The notes under the pieces were generated by a model that was not told where the DNA came from, did not search any database, and saw only the letters and a program-made list of their open reading frames with translations. This document shows, one piece after another, positions 1 through 5,209 of a stretch of DNA of 10,991 bases. The stretch comes from Endomicrobium sp. (GTDB lineage: Bacteria; Elusimicrobiota; Endomicrobiia; Endomicrobiales; Endomicrobiaceae): contig JAISLV010000188.1 in assembly GCA_031277075.1 (NCBI GenBank), positions 1-10,991 on the forward strand. Direction: 5' to 3'. The number at the start of each line of letters is the position of its first letter. Positions within the stretch are counted from its first letter, which is position 1. The translations under genes were made by a program, and so were the position numbers.

Positions 1-320
1 GTTTGAGAAATAACCCCCGCTTTTTTTAAAATTTCGGGGTTGATTTCGGTTCCTGCGTCAAATTTGTTCAGTTTATCTAAATTTACTATTTCGTATTCTT
101 TTCGGAAAGAATTATTAAATCCTCTTTTGGGCATTCTTCTTAAAATAGGCATCTGCCCGCCCTCAAAACCTATCTTTTTTGCGCCGTCGCCAGAGCGCGC
201 TTTTTGACCTTTAGAACCTCTTGTGGAAGTGCGCCCATGCCCCGAACCTACGCCTCTTCCGACTATTTTCTTTCTGTGTTTTGAACCTTTCGCAGGTTGT
301 AAATTATTTAAGCCTATCAT
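1..320 (-). CDS. rplO: 50S ribosomal protein L15, C-terminus cut by window edge
   Basis: L15 binds 23S rRNA and joins late in assembly of the large subunit. 106 codons are visible; the usual 145 or so would continue beyond base 1. The N-terminus reads MIGLNNLQPAKGSKHRKKIV, then a glycine- and arginine-rich RGVGSGHGRTSTRGSKGQ stretch and the GFEGGQMPILRRMPKRGF segment, all hallmarks of bacterial L15. The ATG overlaps the rpsE stop in an ATGA arrangement, and an AGAGG Shine-Dalgarno lies inside the last rpsE codons, so translation is probably coupled to S5. In most bacteria rpmD (L30) separates these two genes; here it is absent. secY would be expected next, outside the window. Identity is sure; only the C-terminus is unseen. 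Confidence 0.97.
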   Translation of the reverse strand, partial: MIGLNNLQPAKGSKHRKKIVGRGVGSGHGRTSTRGSKGQKARSGDGAKKIGFEGGQMPILRRMPKRGFNNSFRKEYEIVNLDKLNKFDAGTEINPEILKKAGVISQ

Positions 321-826
321 ATTTCTGCAACCTCTTTATTTCTTATTTTGGCGACTTCTTCTTTAGTGCGCAGCTCTTTAAGCGCCCCAATTGTAGCGTA
401 TACCACGTTAAACGGATTTGAAGAGCGCATAGATTTTGTAAGAATATCTTTTATTCCCACAGCTTCTAAAACAGCTCTGACGGCTCCGCCTGCTATAACG
501 CCTGTCCCCGGCGCCGCCGGCTTTAACAAAACCTTGCCGGAACCAGATATGCCAGTAATTTCGTGCGGTATGGTGTTTCCCTTGAGCTGAACGGGAATCA
601 TACTCTTTGAAGCGTGGGCGCTTCCTTTCTGTATAGCGGCTTGCACTTCATTGGCTTTTCCAAGACCGCAGCCGACTTTTCCGCTCCCGTCTCCGACTAC
701 AACCAAAGCGTTAAAAGAAAATCTCTTACCGCCTTTAACCACTTTTGCCACTCTGTTGACAGCGACGACGATTTCTTTTAAGCCGTTATCGTTTTGTTGT
801 TGTTGTTTTCCTGTGCGTTCAGCCAA
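317..826 (-). CDS. rpsE: 30S ribosomal protein S5, TTG start
   Basis: S5 sits on the solvent side of the small subunit near the decoding region and affects fidelity and mRNA unwinding. From the chosen start the protein is 169 residues: a short glutamine-rich tail (QQQQ at 8-11), the double-stranded-RNA-binding-like S5 N-domain (about 17-80, with VKGGKRFSFNALVVVGDGSGK), and the C-domain (about 90-160, with PGTGVIAGGAVRAVLEAVGI and SSNPFNVVYAT). No ATG is available near the N-terminus. A TTG at 838 opens the frame, but it has no Shine-Dalgarno in front and itself forms part of a GGAGG. A second TTG at 826 lies 5 nt after that GGAGG, so 826 is preferred; the longer form would be 173 residues. 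The stop overlaps the rplO start. An unusually long spacer separates it from rplR upstream. Confidence 0.95.
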   Translation of the reverse strand: MAERTGKQQQQNDNGLKEIVVAVNRVAKVVKGGKRFSFNALVVVGDGSGKVGCGLGKANEVQAAIQKGSAHASKSMIPVQLKGNTIPHEITGISGSGKVLLKPAAPGTGVIAGGAVRAVLEAVGIKDILTKSMRSSNPFNVVYATIGALKELRTKEEVAKIRNKEVAEI

Positions 827-831
827 CTGAC

Positions 832-836
832 CCTCC
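832..836 (-). promoter_or_regulatory. Shine-Dalgarno deciding the rpsE start
   Basis: GGAGG in transcript sense, ending 5 nt before the TTG at 826. The first in-frame TTG, at 838, overlaps this site and has no purine-rich sequence of its own upstream. The site therefore argues for the shorter S5. Confidence 0.7.
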
Positions 837-858
837 AAATAACTATTAAAGTTTAAAT

Positions 859-937
859 TTCAAAGCTCAAAGAAATTCAAGCAGTGACAAAATAATTAAA
901 ATATTTTCGTCTTTTGAGTTGAACTTTGCGCTTTGAA
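859..937. repeat. Inverted repeat in the rplR-rpsE spacer
   Basis: TTCAAAGCTCAAAG at 859-872 faces CTTTGCGCTTTGAA at 924-937. The arms match at 13 of 14 positions with a 51-nt loop. They fill most of the spacer and begin a few bases after the rplR stop. In the transcript they could form a stem; no U-run follows on the gene strand, so it does not look like a terminator. Confidence 0.6.
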
Positions 938-944
938 CTTTTGT

Positions 945-1304
945 TTAGAATTTTAATCCGTTTTCTCTAGCCGCGTCGGCTAAAGCCTTTACTTTGCCAG
1001 TATACTCATAACCTCTGCGGTCAAAAACGACGTTTTTTACGCCTTTTTCAACAGCTTTTTTCGCTATTAAACCGCCGACTTCTTTTGCGGCGTTTACAGT
1101 GTCGGTAATGTTTAATTTGCCTTTAAGCTCGGGCGAAAGAGTGGACGCAGACGCAAGAGTAATTCCTTTGCTGTCGTCAATAATCTGGGCGTAAATATGC
1201 TTATGCCCGCGATGCACGCTTAAACGCGGCTTATCCTGCGTTCCGCTGATTTTACTCCTTACTCTTTTTACGCGATAATCAAATCTTTTGTTTGAATCTT
1301 TCAT
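945..1304 (-). CDS. rplR: 50S ribosomal protein L18
   Basis: L18 binds 5S rRNA and, with L5 (rplE in this cluster), anchors it in the central protuberance. The 119-residue length is normal. It has the basic N-terminal tail (KDSNKRFDYRVKRVRSKISGT), then PRLSVHRGHKHIYAQIIDDSKGITLASAST, the L18 core, and ends in VVFDRRGYEYTGKVKALADAARENGLKF, the standard L18 C-terminal signature. The ATG follows GAGGAAATAG, a good Shine-Dalgarno. It lies between rplF and rpsE as in the canonical spc order, but with 177 bp before it and 118 bp after it instead of the usual few bases. Confidence 0.98.
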   Translation of the reverse strand: MKDSNKRFDYRVKRVRSKISGTQDKPRLSVHRGHKHIYAQIIDDSKGITLASASTLSPELKGKLNITDTVNAAKEVGGLIAKKAVEKGVKNVVFDRRGYEYTGKVKALADAARENGLKF

Positions 1305-1320
1305 CTATTTCCTCATTTAT

Positions 1321-1468
1321 GAAGTTTAGGCTTAAAAATTGACAAGACCCGTCCAAATGCCGTCGGATACTATCTTTGCAAAAAAGCCGTCGCGGCATTG
1401 CGTAATCTCTTTAAGAAACGAAAAACATTGCTTTTTGCCGCCTCTCAACTTATCCGCTTCTAAACTTC
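1321..1468. repeat. Inverted repeat bounding the rplF-rplR spacer
   Basis: GAAGTTTAG at 1321-1329 and CTAAACTTC at 1460-1468 form a perfect 9-bp inverted repeat. One arm lies 13 nt beyond the rplF stop codon region; the other lies 16 nt before the rplR ATG. A smaller internal pair, AATGCCG and CGGCATT, lies around 1358-1404. The arm sequence recurs at the edges of three other spacers in this window. Confidence 0.6.
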
Positions 1469-1481
1469 CAATCTTATTATT

Positions 1482-2087
1482 CTATTTCTTTCCGCCCGCC
1501 GCGGCTTTACCCGCTTTTCTTATTATGTATTCGTCGGCGTAGACTGTCGTCTTGCCGTCGGCGCTTAAAGACGAAGTCGTATATCTTATGCCAAACCCCT
1601 TGTAAGGTTCCGGCGGCTTTACGGCTTTTACTCTTGCGGCAAAAGCCCCTACTTCGTATTTGTCAGATCCCGTGACCGTTATTATCGTATTTTTATCAGG
1701 GTCAAGAACAGAAGTAACTTTTACAGTTTGCGGAATGGGAACGCTGACATTGTGCGAAAAACCTACGGTTAAAATAAGATTTTTTCCGCCTTCAATATTA
1801 GCTTTATACCCAAGTCCAACCGCTTTGAGTTCTTTTTTAAATCCTTTTGTCACGCCTTCAAGCATATTGACTATTAAACCTCTGTAAAGCCCATGGAGCA
1901 TATTGTGGTCTCTTGTGTTTCCGAGAGCTTCTACAAGAAGGCTTCCTTTGTCAATTTTAACAGACACTTTTTTGTCTATCGGCTGTGAAAGTTTTCCTCC
2001 GGGTCCCGTTATTTCTAAGACGCCGTTTTTAAATTCAGCTTTAACTTTGTCCGGCATTTGAACCGGTTTTTTACCTAAGCGACTCAT
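1482..2087 (-). CDS. rplF: 50S ribosomal protein L6 with an internal insertion
   Basis: L6 binds 23S rRNA domain VI near the sarcin-ricin loop and the factor-binding site. It has two repeated L6 folds: the N-domain to about residue 80 (MSRLGKKPVQMPDKVKAEF, GPGGKLSQ) and the C-domain, with the family signature PPEPYKGFGIRY at 158-169 and a KAGK tail. At 201 residues it is some 20 longer than the usual 177-180. The extra length is mainly a serine/threonine-rich segment (about 170-184) between GIRY and DEYIIRKAGK, plus a few residues around VLDPDKNT (127-134). The frame stays open and the flanking motifs are intact, so this is an insertion, not a frameshift. The start ATG has AGGAAT upstream. 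Confidence 0.97.
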   Translation of the reverse strand: MSRLGKKPVQMPDKVKAEFKNGVLEITGPGGKLSQPIDKKVSVKIDKGSLLVEALGNTRDHNMLHGLYRGLIVNMLEGVTKGFKKELKAVGLGYKANIEGGKNLILTVGFSHNVSVPIPQTVKVTSVLDPDKNTIITVTGSDKYEVGAFAARVKAVKPPEPYKGFGIRYTTSSLSADGKTTVYADEYIIRKAGKAAAGGKK

Positions 2088-2120
2088 TGTTTATTCCTTA
2101 TTTTTTAATAACTTTCAGAA

Positions 2121-2209
2121 ACGCTTTGACGCTAATTTTACGCGATATTTTTTAGTTTAGGCGACGCGTTTAATTTTTGACGCTAAACGGGTCTTGCGCA
2201 ATAAAGCGT
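2121..2209. repeat. Short inverted and direct repeats in the rpsH-rplF spacer
   Basis: ACGCTTT at 2121-2127 faces AAAGCGT at 2203-2209. TTGACGCTAA also occurs twice in this 151-bp gap, near 2127 and 2178. Seven-base matches are near chance level in a gap of this size, so the structure is weakly supported. No promoter-like or coding signal was seen here. Confidence 0.3.
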
Positions 2210-2238
2210 AAGCTAAAAAGACAACGCAAAATTAAAAA

Positions 2239-2634
2239 CTACCACACGAAACCTATCACTTCGCCGCCGATTTTTTCTTTTCTTGCCCGTCTGTCCGTCA
2301 ACAAACCTTTAGACGTTGAAACTATCGTCACGCCCAAACCTCCTACGGTTTTAGGCATTTCGTCATACCCTCTGTAAATTCTTAAAGACGATTTTGAAAC
2401 CCTTTTAATTCCCTGAAGAACCTGTTTGCCTTCGGCGGTATATTTAAGATACACTCTCAAAACGCCCTGTTTGTGGTCTTCAATGTTTTTATAATTTGCT
2501 ATATATCCCTCGTCTTTTAAAATTTTTGCGATCTCAATTTTAAGTTTTGACGAAGGAACGTCGACTTTCTCGTGAAGTTTTGCATTCGCGTTGCGCACGC
2601 GCGCAAACATATCTGATATAGGATCTGTAATCAT
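2239..2634 (-). CDS. rpsH: 30S ribosomal protein S8
   Basis: S8 binds helix 21 of 16S rRNA early in 30S assembly; in E. coli it also represses the spc operon by binding its mRNA. The 131-residue length is typical. It starts MITDPISDMFARVRNAN, as nearly all S8 proteins do, and ends with the signature GLGVTIVSTSKGLLTDRRARKEKIGGEVIGFVW (residues about 98-131), which holds the RNA-binding STS(K) core. Its ATG follows the rpsN stop by only 21 bp, with an AGAGG about 8 nt upstream. This is one of the few tight junctions in the window. Confidence 0.98.
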   Translation of the reverse strand: MITDPISDMFARVRNANAKLHEKVDVPSSKLKIEIAKILKDEGYIANYKNIEDHKQGVLRVYLKYTAEGKQVLQGIKRVSKSSLRIYRGYDEMPKTVGGLGVTIVSTSKGLLTDRRARKEKIGGEVIGFVW

Positions 2635-2655
2635 TCAACAACCTCTTTTTTTATT

Positions 2656-2841
2656 TTACCAGCTTGATTTTGTAACTCCGGGAATTTCGCCGTTATGCGC
2701 CAATTTGCGCAAACATATTCTGCAAAGCCCGAAATCTCTGTAATAGCCTCGCGGTCTTCCGCACAGGCGGCATCTATTCCTGTACCGCGTTGCAAATTTT
2801 TGAGGTTTGCGCATCTTTGCTTCTGCTGATGTTGTAGCCAT
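2656..2841 (-). CDS. rpsN: 30S ribosomal protein S14, zinc-binding short form
   Basis: S14 (type Z, uS14) is in the head of the small subunit and contacts S3 and S10. This is the 61-residue zinc form, with Cys24, Cys27, Cys40 and Cys43 in a CX2C-X12-CX2C arrangement (CRLCGRPRGYYRDFGLCRIC), followed by LRKLAHNGEIPGVTKSSW, the invariant C-terminus. The longer zinc-free paralogue of about 100 residues is not present here. The start ATG has GAGG about 10 nt upstream. A longer overlapping frame (2631-2870) in another phase is non-coding shadow, since the type-Z signature is complete in this frame. Confidence 0.98.
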   Translation of the reverse strand: MATTSAEAKMRKPQKFATRYRNRCRLCGRPRGYYRDFGLCRICLRKLAHNGEIPGVTKSSW

Positions 2842-2867
2842 TTAACAATATCCTCTTTTATTTTTAA

Positions 2868-2924
2868 CAACAGGCTTTAAAACTAGCTCTATATCTCTAT
2901 TTCTCGTCTCAAAATCTGCCGTTG
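2868..2924. repeat. Weak inverted repeat in the rplE-rpsN spacer
   Basis: CAACAGGC at 2868-2875 and GCCGTTG at 2918-2924 pair over 7 bp with one bulged A, across most of the 91-bp gap. Between them is pyrimidine-rich sequence (TCTATATCTCTATTTCTC). Support is modest. Confidence 0.3.
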
Positions 2925-2932
2925 CTTTTAGC

Positions 2933-3490
2933 TTATTTCGTATCTCTTTTTTTAAACGGCATCCCTAAAGATTCAAGCAGAGCTTTCGCATGCTCGTCTT
3001 TTTTTGCCGTCGTTACTATAGTTATATTCATACCTCTGGCTTTATCGGATTTTTCCACGTTAACTTCGGGGAAAATATATTGTTCCGTAAGACCGAGATT
3101 AAAATTTCCTCTTCCGTCAAAACCGTTGGGTTCTATACCTCTAAAATCCCTAATTCTCGGTATTGCCGTATTGATGAGCCTGTCAAGAAATTCATACATC
3201 ATAGCGTTTCTCAAAGTAACTTTAACGCCTATAGGCATACCCGCGCGCAGCTTAAAATTTGATATGGATTGTTTCGCTCTTGTAACCTGCGGTTTCTGTC
3301 CTGCAATTTGCGTAAGTTCTTCGGTGGCGATATCCAAAACTTTAATGTTTTCTTTAGCTTCGCTTAAACCTATATTAACGACGACTTTTGTAAGTTTAGG
3401 TATTTGGTGAATGTTTTTAAACCCGAACTGTTTTGAAAGCTCGCTAACTACGTTTTTTTGGTAAAAATCTTTTAAACGAGGTTGATTCAT
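2933..3490 (-). CDS. rplE: 50S ribosomal protein L5
   Basis: L5 binds 5S rRNA in the central protuberance and touches the P-site tRNA. The 185 residues match the usual 178-187. It opens with PRLKDFYQKNVVSELSKQFGFKNIHQIPKLTKVVVNIGL, continues with ELTQIAGQKPQVTRAKQSISNFKLRAGMPIGVKVTLR (the classic L5 signature around residues 60-96), and ends NITIVTTAKKDEHAKALLESLGMPFKK. The ATG has AAGGAA upstream. It lies between rplX and rpsN as in the standard spc order. The 173-bp gap before it is the position where E. coli carries the S8-binding translational operator. Confidence 0.98.
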   Translation of the reverse strand: MNQPRLKDFYQKNVVSELSKQFGFKNIHQIPKLTKVVVNIGLSEAKENIKVLDIATEELTQIAGQKPQVTRAKQSISNFKLRAGMPIGVKVTLRNAMMYEFLDRLINTAIPRIRDFRGIEPNGFDGRGNFNLGLTEQYIFPEVNVEKSDKARGMNITIVTTAKKDEHAKALLESLGMPFKKRDTK

Positions 3491-3608
3491 TTTTTGTTCC
3501 TTATTTTTTCTATGGCTAGGACTGTATTCCTTTGCCCCTTCTTTAAAGTTGGAAAGTTTTTTTGTCTATTGACTTCGTCTGCTTTCTAACCGCGCCGATT
3601 AGCGTTGT

Positions 3609-3632
3609 TTTGCCTGTCGGCAAATCTTTTTT
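3609..3632 (+). terminator. Small hairpin plus T-run on the antisense strand
   Basis: TTTGCC-TGTC-GGCAAA (3609-3624) is followed by TCTTTTTT. On the plus strand this resembles a weak intrinsic terminator that would stop antisense transcription in the rplX-rplE gap. On the gene strand the T-run becomes A-rich and precedes the hairpin, so it is not an operon terminator. A six-base stem in T-rich spacer may be chance. Confidence 0.25.
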
Positions 3633-3663
3633 ATTGTTTGCTTCAACATATCTTTTGCCGTTT

Positions 3664-3975
3664 TTAAATTATCATTTCGCCGCATTTTCTGCAAACGCGG
3701 ATTTTCTTGCCGTCTGAAAGAGCGTCAAGTTTCGGGCGGACGGCAGATTCGCATTTAGGACATACAAGCATTACTTTACTAATTGACAGAGGAGCTTCTT
3801 TTTCCCTTATTCCTCCGGGGTCTCTTTGAGTGGGCTTTGTATGTCTTTTTACGAAATTGATTTTTGCGACTATCACTTTTTCTTTGTCGGGATAAACCTT
3901 AAGAACTTCGCCCGTTTTGCCTTTGTCTTTTCCCGCCAGTATTTTCACTTTATCTTTCTTTTTAATGTTTAACAT
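3664..3975 (-). CDS. rplX: 50S ribosomal protein L24 with C-terminal zinc ribbon
   Basis: L24 starts large-subunit assembly by binding the 5' domain of 23S rRNA, and lies near the peptide exit. The 103-residue protein begins MLNIKKKDKVKILAGKDKGKTGEVLKVYPDKEKV, the KOW motif (about 6-33), then HTKPTQRDPGGI, typical of bacterial L24. The C-terminus has four cysteines (72, 75, 95, 98; VCPKC then VCRKC) in a CX2C-X19-CX2C pattern, expected to bind zinc; many bacteria have lost these cysteines. An in-frame ATG 22 codons upstream would add unrelated residues and has no support. The chosen ATG has AGGGA 5 nt upstream. Confidence 0.97.
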   Translation of the reverse strand: MLNIKKKDKVKILAGKDKGKTGEVLKVYPDKEKVIVAKINFVKRHTKPTQRDPGGIREKEAPLSISKVMLVCPKCESAVRPKLDALSDGKKIRVCRKCGEMII

Positions 3976-3980
3976 TTTCT

Positions 3981-3985
3981 TCCCT
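3981..3985 (-). promoter_or_regulatory. Shine-Dalgarno deciding the rplX start
   Basis: AGGGA in transcript sense, ending 5 nt before the ATG at 3975. This and the family N-terminus rule out the further in-frame ATG at 4041. Confidence 0.8.
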
Positions 3986-4003
3986 ATACGATTTTGAATG
4001 CGC

Positions 4004-4036
4004 GACGCTGAAACTTGCATAAAAACATACAGCGTC
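4004..4036. repeat. Inverted repeat 5' of rplX
   Basis: GACGCTG at 4004-4010 and CAGCGTC at 4030-4036 are perfect complements with a 19-nt loop. Adding TGC/GCA beyond a small bulge extends the stem to about 10 bp (3999-4040). It lies about 28 nt before the rplX ATG, in the rplN-rplX gap. Confidence 0.45.
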
Positions 4037-4073
4037 TGCAAATATTTATATATTCCGCGGCTTTGCGCAGAAT

Positions 4074-4089
4074 GACGGCTTACGCCGTC
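4074..4089 (-). repeat. GNRA-type hairpin in the rplN-rplX spacer
   Basis: In transcript sense GACGGC-GTAA-GCCGTC is a perfect 6-bp stem closed by a GTAA loop, which fits the stable GNRA tetraloop class. The next transcript bases read CATTCTGCGCAAAGCCGCGG, so the region includes CCGTCATTCTGCGCAAAG. That string recalls the GTCATTCTGAGCGAAG-type dispersed repeats seen in many bacterial genomes; the resemblance is from memory. Confidence 0.5.
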
Positions 4090-4115
4090 GTTTGCTTCTA
4101 CTTTCTAATCGCCGA

Positions 4116-4484
4116 CTATATTACTTCAGGAGCCAGAGAAATAATTTTAAGATAATTGTTTTCTCTGAGTTCCCTTGCCACAGGTCCGAAAATGCGGGTT
4201 CCCTTAGGCTCGCCCTCGTCGTTTATTATAACGGCGGCATTGTCGTCAAACTTAATATAAGTTCCGTCGGGACGGCGTATTTCTTTTACAGTGCGCACGA
4301 TTACGGCTTTAACTACGTCGCCTTTCTTAATATTTCCGTGAGGGATAGCGTCTTGAACCGAAGCGTGAACAACGTCGCCTATGCTTGCATAACGACGTTT
4401 TAGCCCTTTTGTAACTCTGAAAACGCGCACCAATCTTGCGCCTGAGTTGTCTGCAACGTTTAATATGCTTCTTTCTTGAATCAT
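4116..4484 (-). CDS. rplN: 50S ribosomal protein L14
   Basis: L14 lies at the subunit interface, forms bridge B8 with 16S rRNA, and is the target of the silencing factor RsfS. The 122 residues are exactly the usual length. It opens MIQERSILNVADNSGARLVRVFRV, contains VKAVIVRTVKEIRRPDGTYIKFDDNAAVIIND (about 59-90), and ends GTRIFGPVARELRENNYLKIISLAPEVI, all canonical. This is the first gene of the classical spc group. The preceding rpsQ-rplN gap of 222 bp is the longest in the window. The ATG follows AAGGGAAATAACA. Confidence 0.98.
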   Translation of the reverse strand: MIQERSILNVADNSGARLVRVFRVTKGLKRRYASIGDVVHASVQDAIPHGNIKKGDVVKAVIVRTVKEIRRPDGTYIKFDDNAAVIINDEGEPKGTRIFGPVARELRENNYLKIISLAPEVI

Positions 4485-4500
4485 TGTTATTTCCCTTTTG

Positions 4501-4698
4501 TAGAAGTTTACAGAACCAAACTACCCCATTACAACTTGCGCGTTTGAAATGCGCTTTTTTATCTTTTATAAACCGCTTATCTGCGGCGTCTCAATTTATA
4601 CATATACAAACTCGGGTTTAAGAAAACTAAACGGTTGAGAAAGAAAGATAAGCCGTCGCCCGTTTCGTCAGCAGTTAATCGATTTTCTTCAACTTCTA
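4501..4698. repeat. Inverted repeat bounding the rpsQ-rplN spacer
   Basis: TAGAAGTT at 4501-4508 and AACTTCTA at 4691-4698 are perfect complements. One lies just after the rpsQ stop, the other 16 nt before the rplN ATG. Each extends the GAAGTTTA-type sequence shared with other spacers. Smaller features inside include CCGC-N6-GCGG near 4573-4586. Confidence 0.5.
4538..4560 (+). terminator. GCGC hairpin plus T-run on the antisense strand
   Basis: GCGC at 4538-4541 and GCGC at 4551-4554 can pair, with flanking GTTT/AAAT helping, followed directly by six T. On the plus strand it looks like a weak intrinsic terminator directed against antisense transcripts. It cannot end the operon transcript, where the T-run becomes A and precedes the stem. 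Confidence 0.25.
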
Positions 4699-4700
4699 AC

Positions 4701-4715
4701 GCCGTATTATACGGC
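4701..4715 (-). repeat. Palindrome across the rpsQ stop codon
   Basis: In transcript sense GCCGTA-TAA-TACGGC forms a perfect 6-bp stem with the TAA stop codon exactly as the loop. The left arm is the last two codons of S17 plus one base context (Ala-Val). Whether it is a translated-region hairpin or chance is open. Confidence 0.45.
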
Positions 4716-4964
4716 TTTCGCAATTATTTCAACCAAAACCCATCTTTTTGTTTTTGACAAAGGTCTTGATTCCATTATCTTTACCTTATCGCCGAGCTTT
4801 GACTCGTTTTTCTCATCGTGAACCGCAAATTTGCTTTTTGTTTTCAACACGCGGTCGTATAAAGAATGACGATAAGTTCTCTCTATTGAAACTTGTCTTG
4901 TTTTATTGCTTTTGTCGCTTACTACTATTCCTGTGCGGAATTTACGTTTTCCACGTTCTGCCAT
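4707..4964 (-). CDS. rpsQ: 30S ribosomal protein S17
   Basis: S17 is a primary 16S rRNA-binding protein of the 5' domain with an OB fold. The 85 residues are standard. The order is GKRKFRTGIVVSDKSNKTRQVSIERTYRHSLYDRVLKTKSKFAVHDE, containing the S17 signature, then KLGDKVKIMESRPLSKTKRWVLVEIIAKAV. It is the last gene of the classical S10 group. The ATG follows GGAAGG at a short distance, and a strong hairpin lies just upstream after the rpmC stop. The stop codon is itself within a small palindrome. Confidence 0.98.
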   Translation of the reverse strand: MAERGKRKFRTGIVVSDKSNKTRQVSIERTYRHSLYDRVLKTKSKFAVHDEKNESKLGDKVKIMESRPLSKTKRWVLVEIIAKAV

Positions 4965-4982
4965 TTTTCCTTCCTATTTTTC

Positions 4983-5000
4983 AGGCGGGATTGCCCGCCT
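4983..5000 (-). repeat. Strong hairpin between rpmC and rpsQ
   Basis: In transcript sense AGGCGGG-CAAT-CCCGCCT is a perfect 7-bp GC-rich stem with a 4-nt loop. It begins 1 nt after the rpmC stop and ends about 9 nt before the GGAAGG of rpsQ. No U-run follows, so it is not an intrinsic terminator. It occupies most of the 37-bp gap and could limit access of ribosomes to rpsQ or protect the 3' side. Confidence 0.6.
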
Positions 5001-5001
5001 A

Positions 5002-5202
5002 TTAATTAGCCTGTTTTTGAGCAAGAAGCGTTTTTACTCTCGCTATATTTCTTCTCAACATCCTCAACTCTAATCCGTTTTTTAAAGGCGAAGCCGAGTG
5101 GCGGAACCTCAGTTTAAAAAGCCTGTCTTTGAAATCGGCAAGTTTAACGTTAAGTTCGGCGTCTGACATATTTTTCATTTCGTTCCAGTTTTTGCTTTTC
5201 AT
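5002..5202 (-). CDS. rpmC: 50S ribosomal protein L29
   Basis: L29 is a small two-helix protein beside L23 at the exit of the peptide tunnel. The 66-residue protein (MKSKNWNEMKNMSDAELNVKLADFKDRLFKLRFRHSASPLKNGLELRMLRRNIARVKTLL) shows the family pattern: WNEMKNMSDAEL, then the conserved LFKLRF, a turn, and the RRNIARVKTLL helix. The gene starts 7 bp after rplP, with the GAGG of its Shine-Dalgarno overlapping the rplP stop, which implies translational coupling. A GC-rich hairpin follows its own stop. Confidence 0.97.
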   Translation of the reverse strand: MKSKNWNEMKNMSDAELNVKLADFKDRLFKLRFRHSASPLKNGLELRMLRRNIARVKTLLAQKQAN

Positions 5203-5209
5203 CTTAACC

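Noticed and set aside
1339..1542. 67-codon plus-strand frame in the rplF-rplR gap
   Set aside because: It runs into the antisense of rplF, has no Shine-Dalgarno and resembles no protein; the gap is better explained by its inverted repeat.
2631..2870. 79-codon minus-strand frame overlapping rpsN
   Set aside because: Wrong phase. The zinc-type S14 reading at 2656-2841 is complete and has its own Shine-Dalgarno.
2922..3410. 162-codon open frame on the plus strand
   Set aside because: It is fully antisense to rplE, which carries all L5 signatures; composition follows the complement of that gene and no family is recognisable.
3976..4041. N-terminal extension of rplX to an upstream ATG
   Set aside because: The added residues match no L24, and the ATG at 3975 has AGGGA at the right distance.
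4508..4540. tRNA-like D-arm string (GGGGTAGTTTGGTT, minus strand)
   Set aside because: No acceptor, anticodon or T arm can be built around it; the similarity is local.
3609..4560. Operon terminators within the window
   Set aside because: The hairpins with T-runs at 3609-3632 and 4538-4560 read as terminators only on the plus strand. On the gene strand no stem is followed by a U-run.
4595..4623. Possible spc promoter in the rpsQ-rplN gap (TATAAA at 4595-4600, minus strand)
   Set aside because: No acceptable -35 hexamer at 16-18 nt; in such AT-rich spacer a lone TATAAA is expected by chance.
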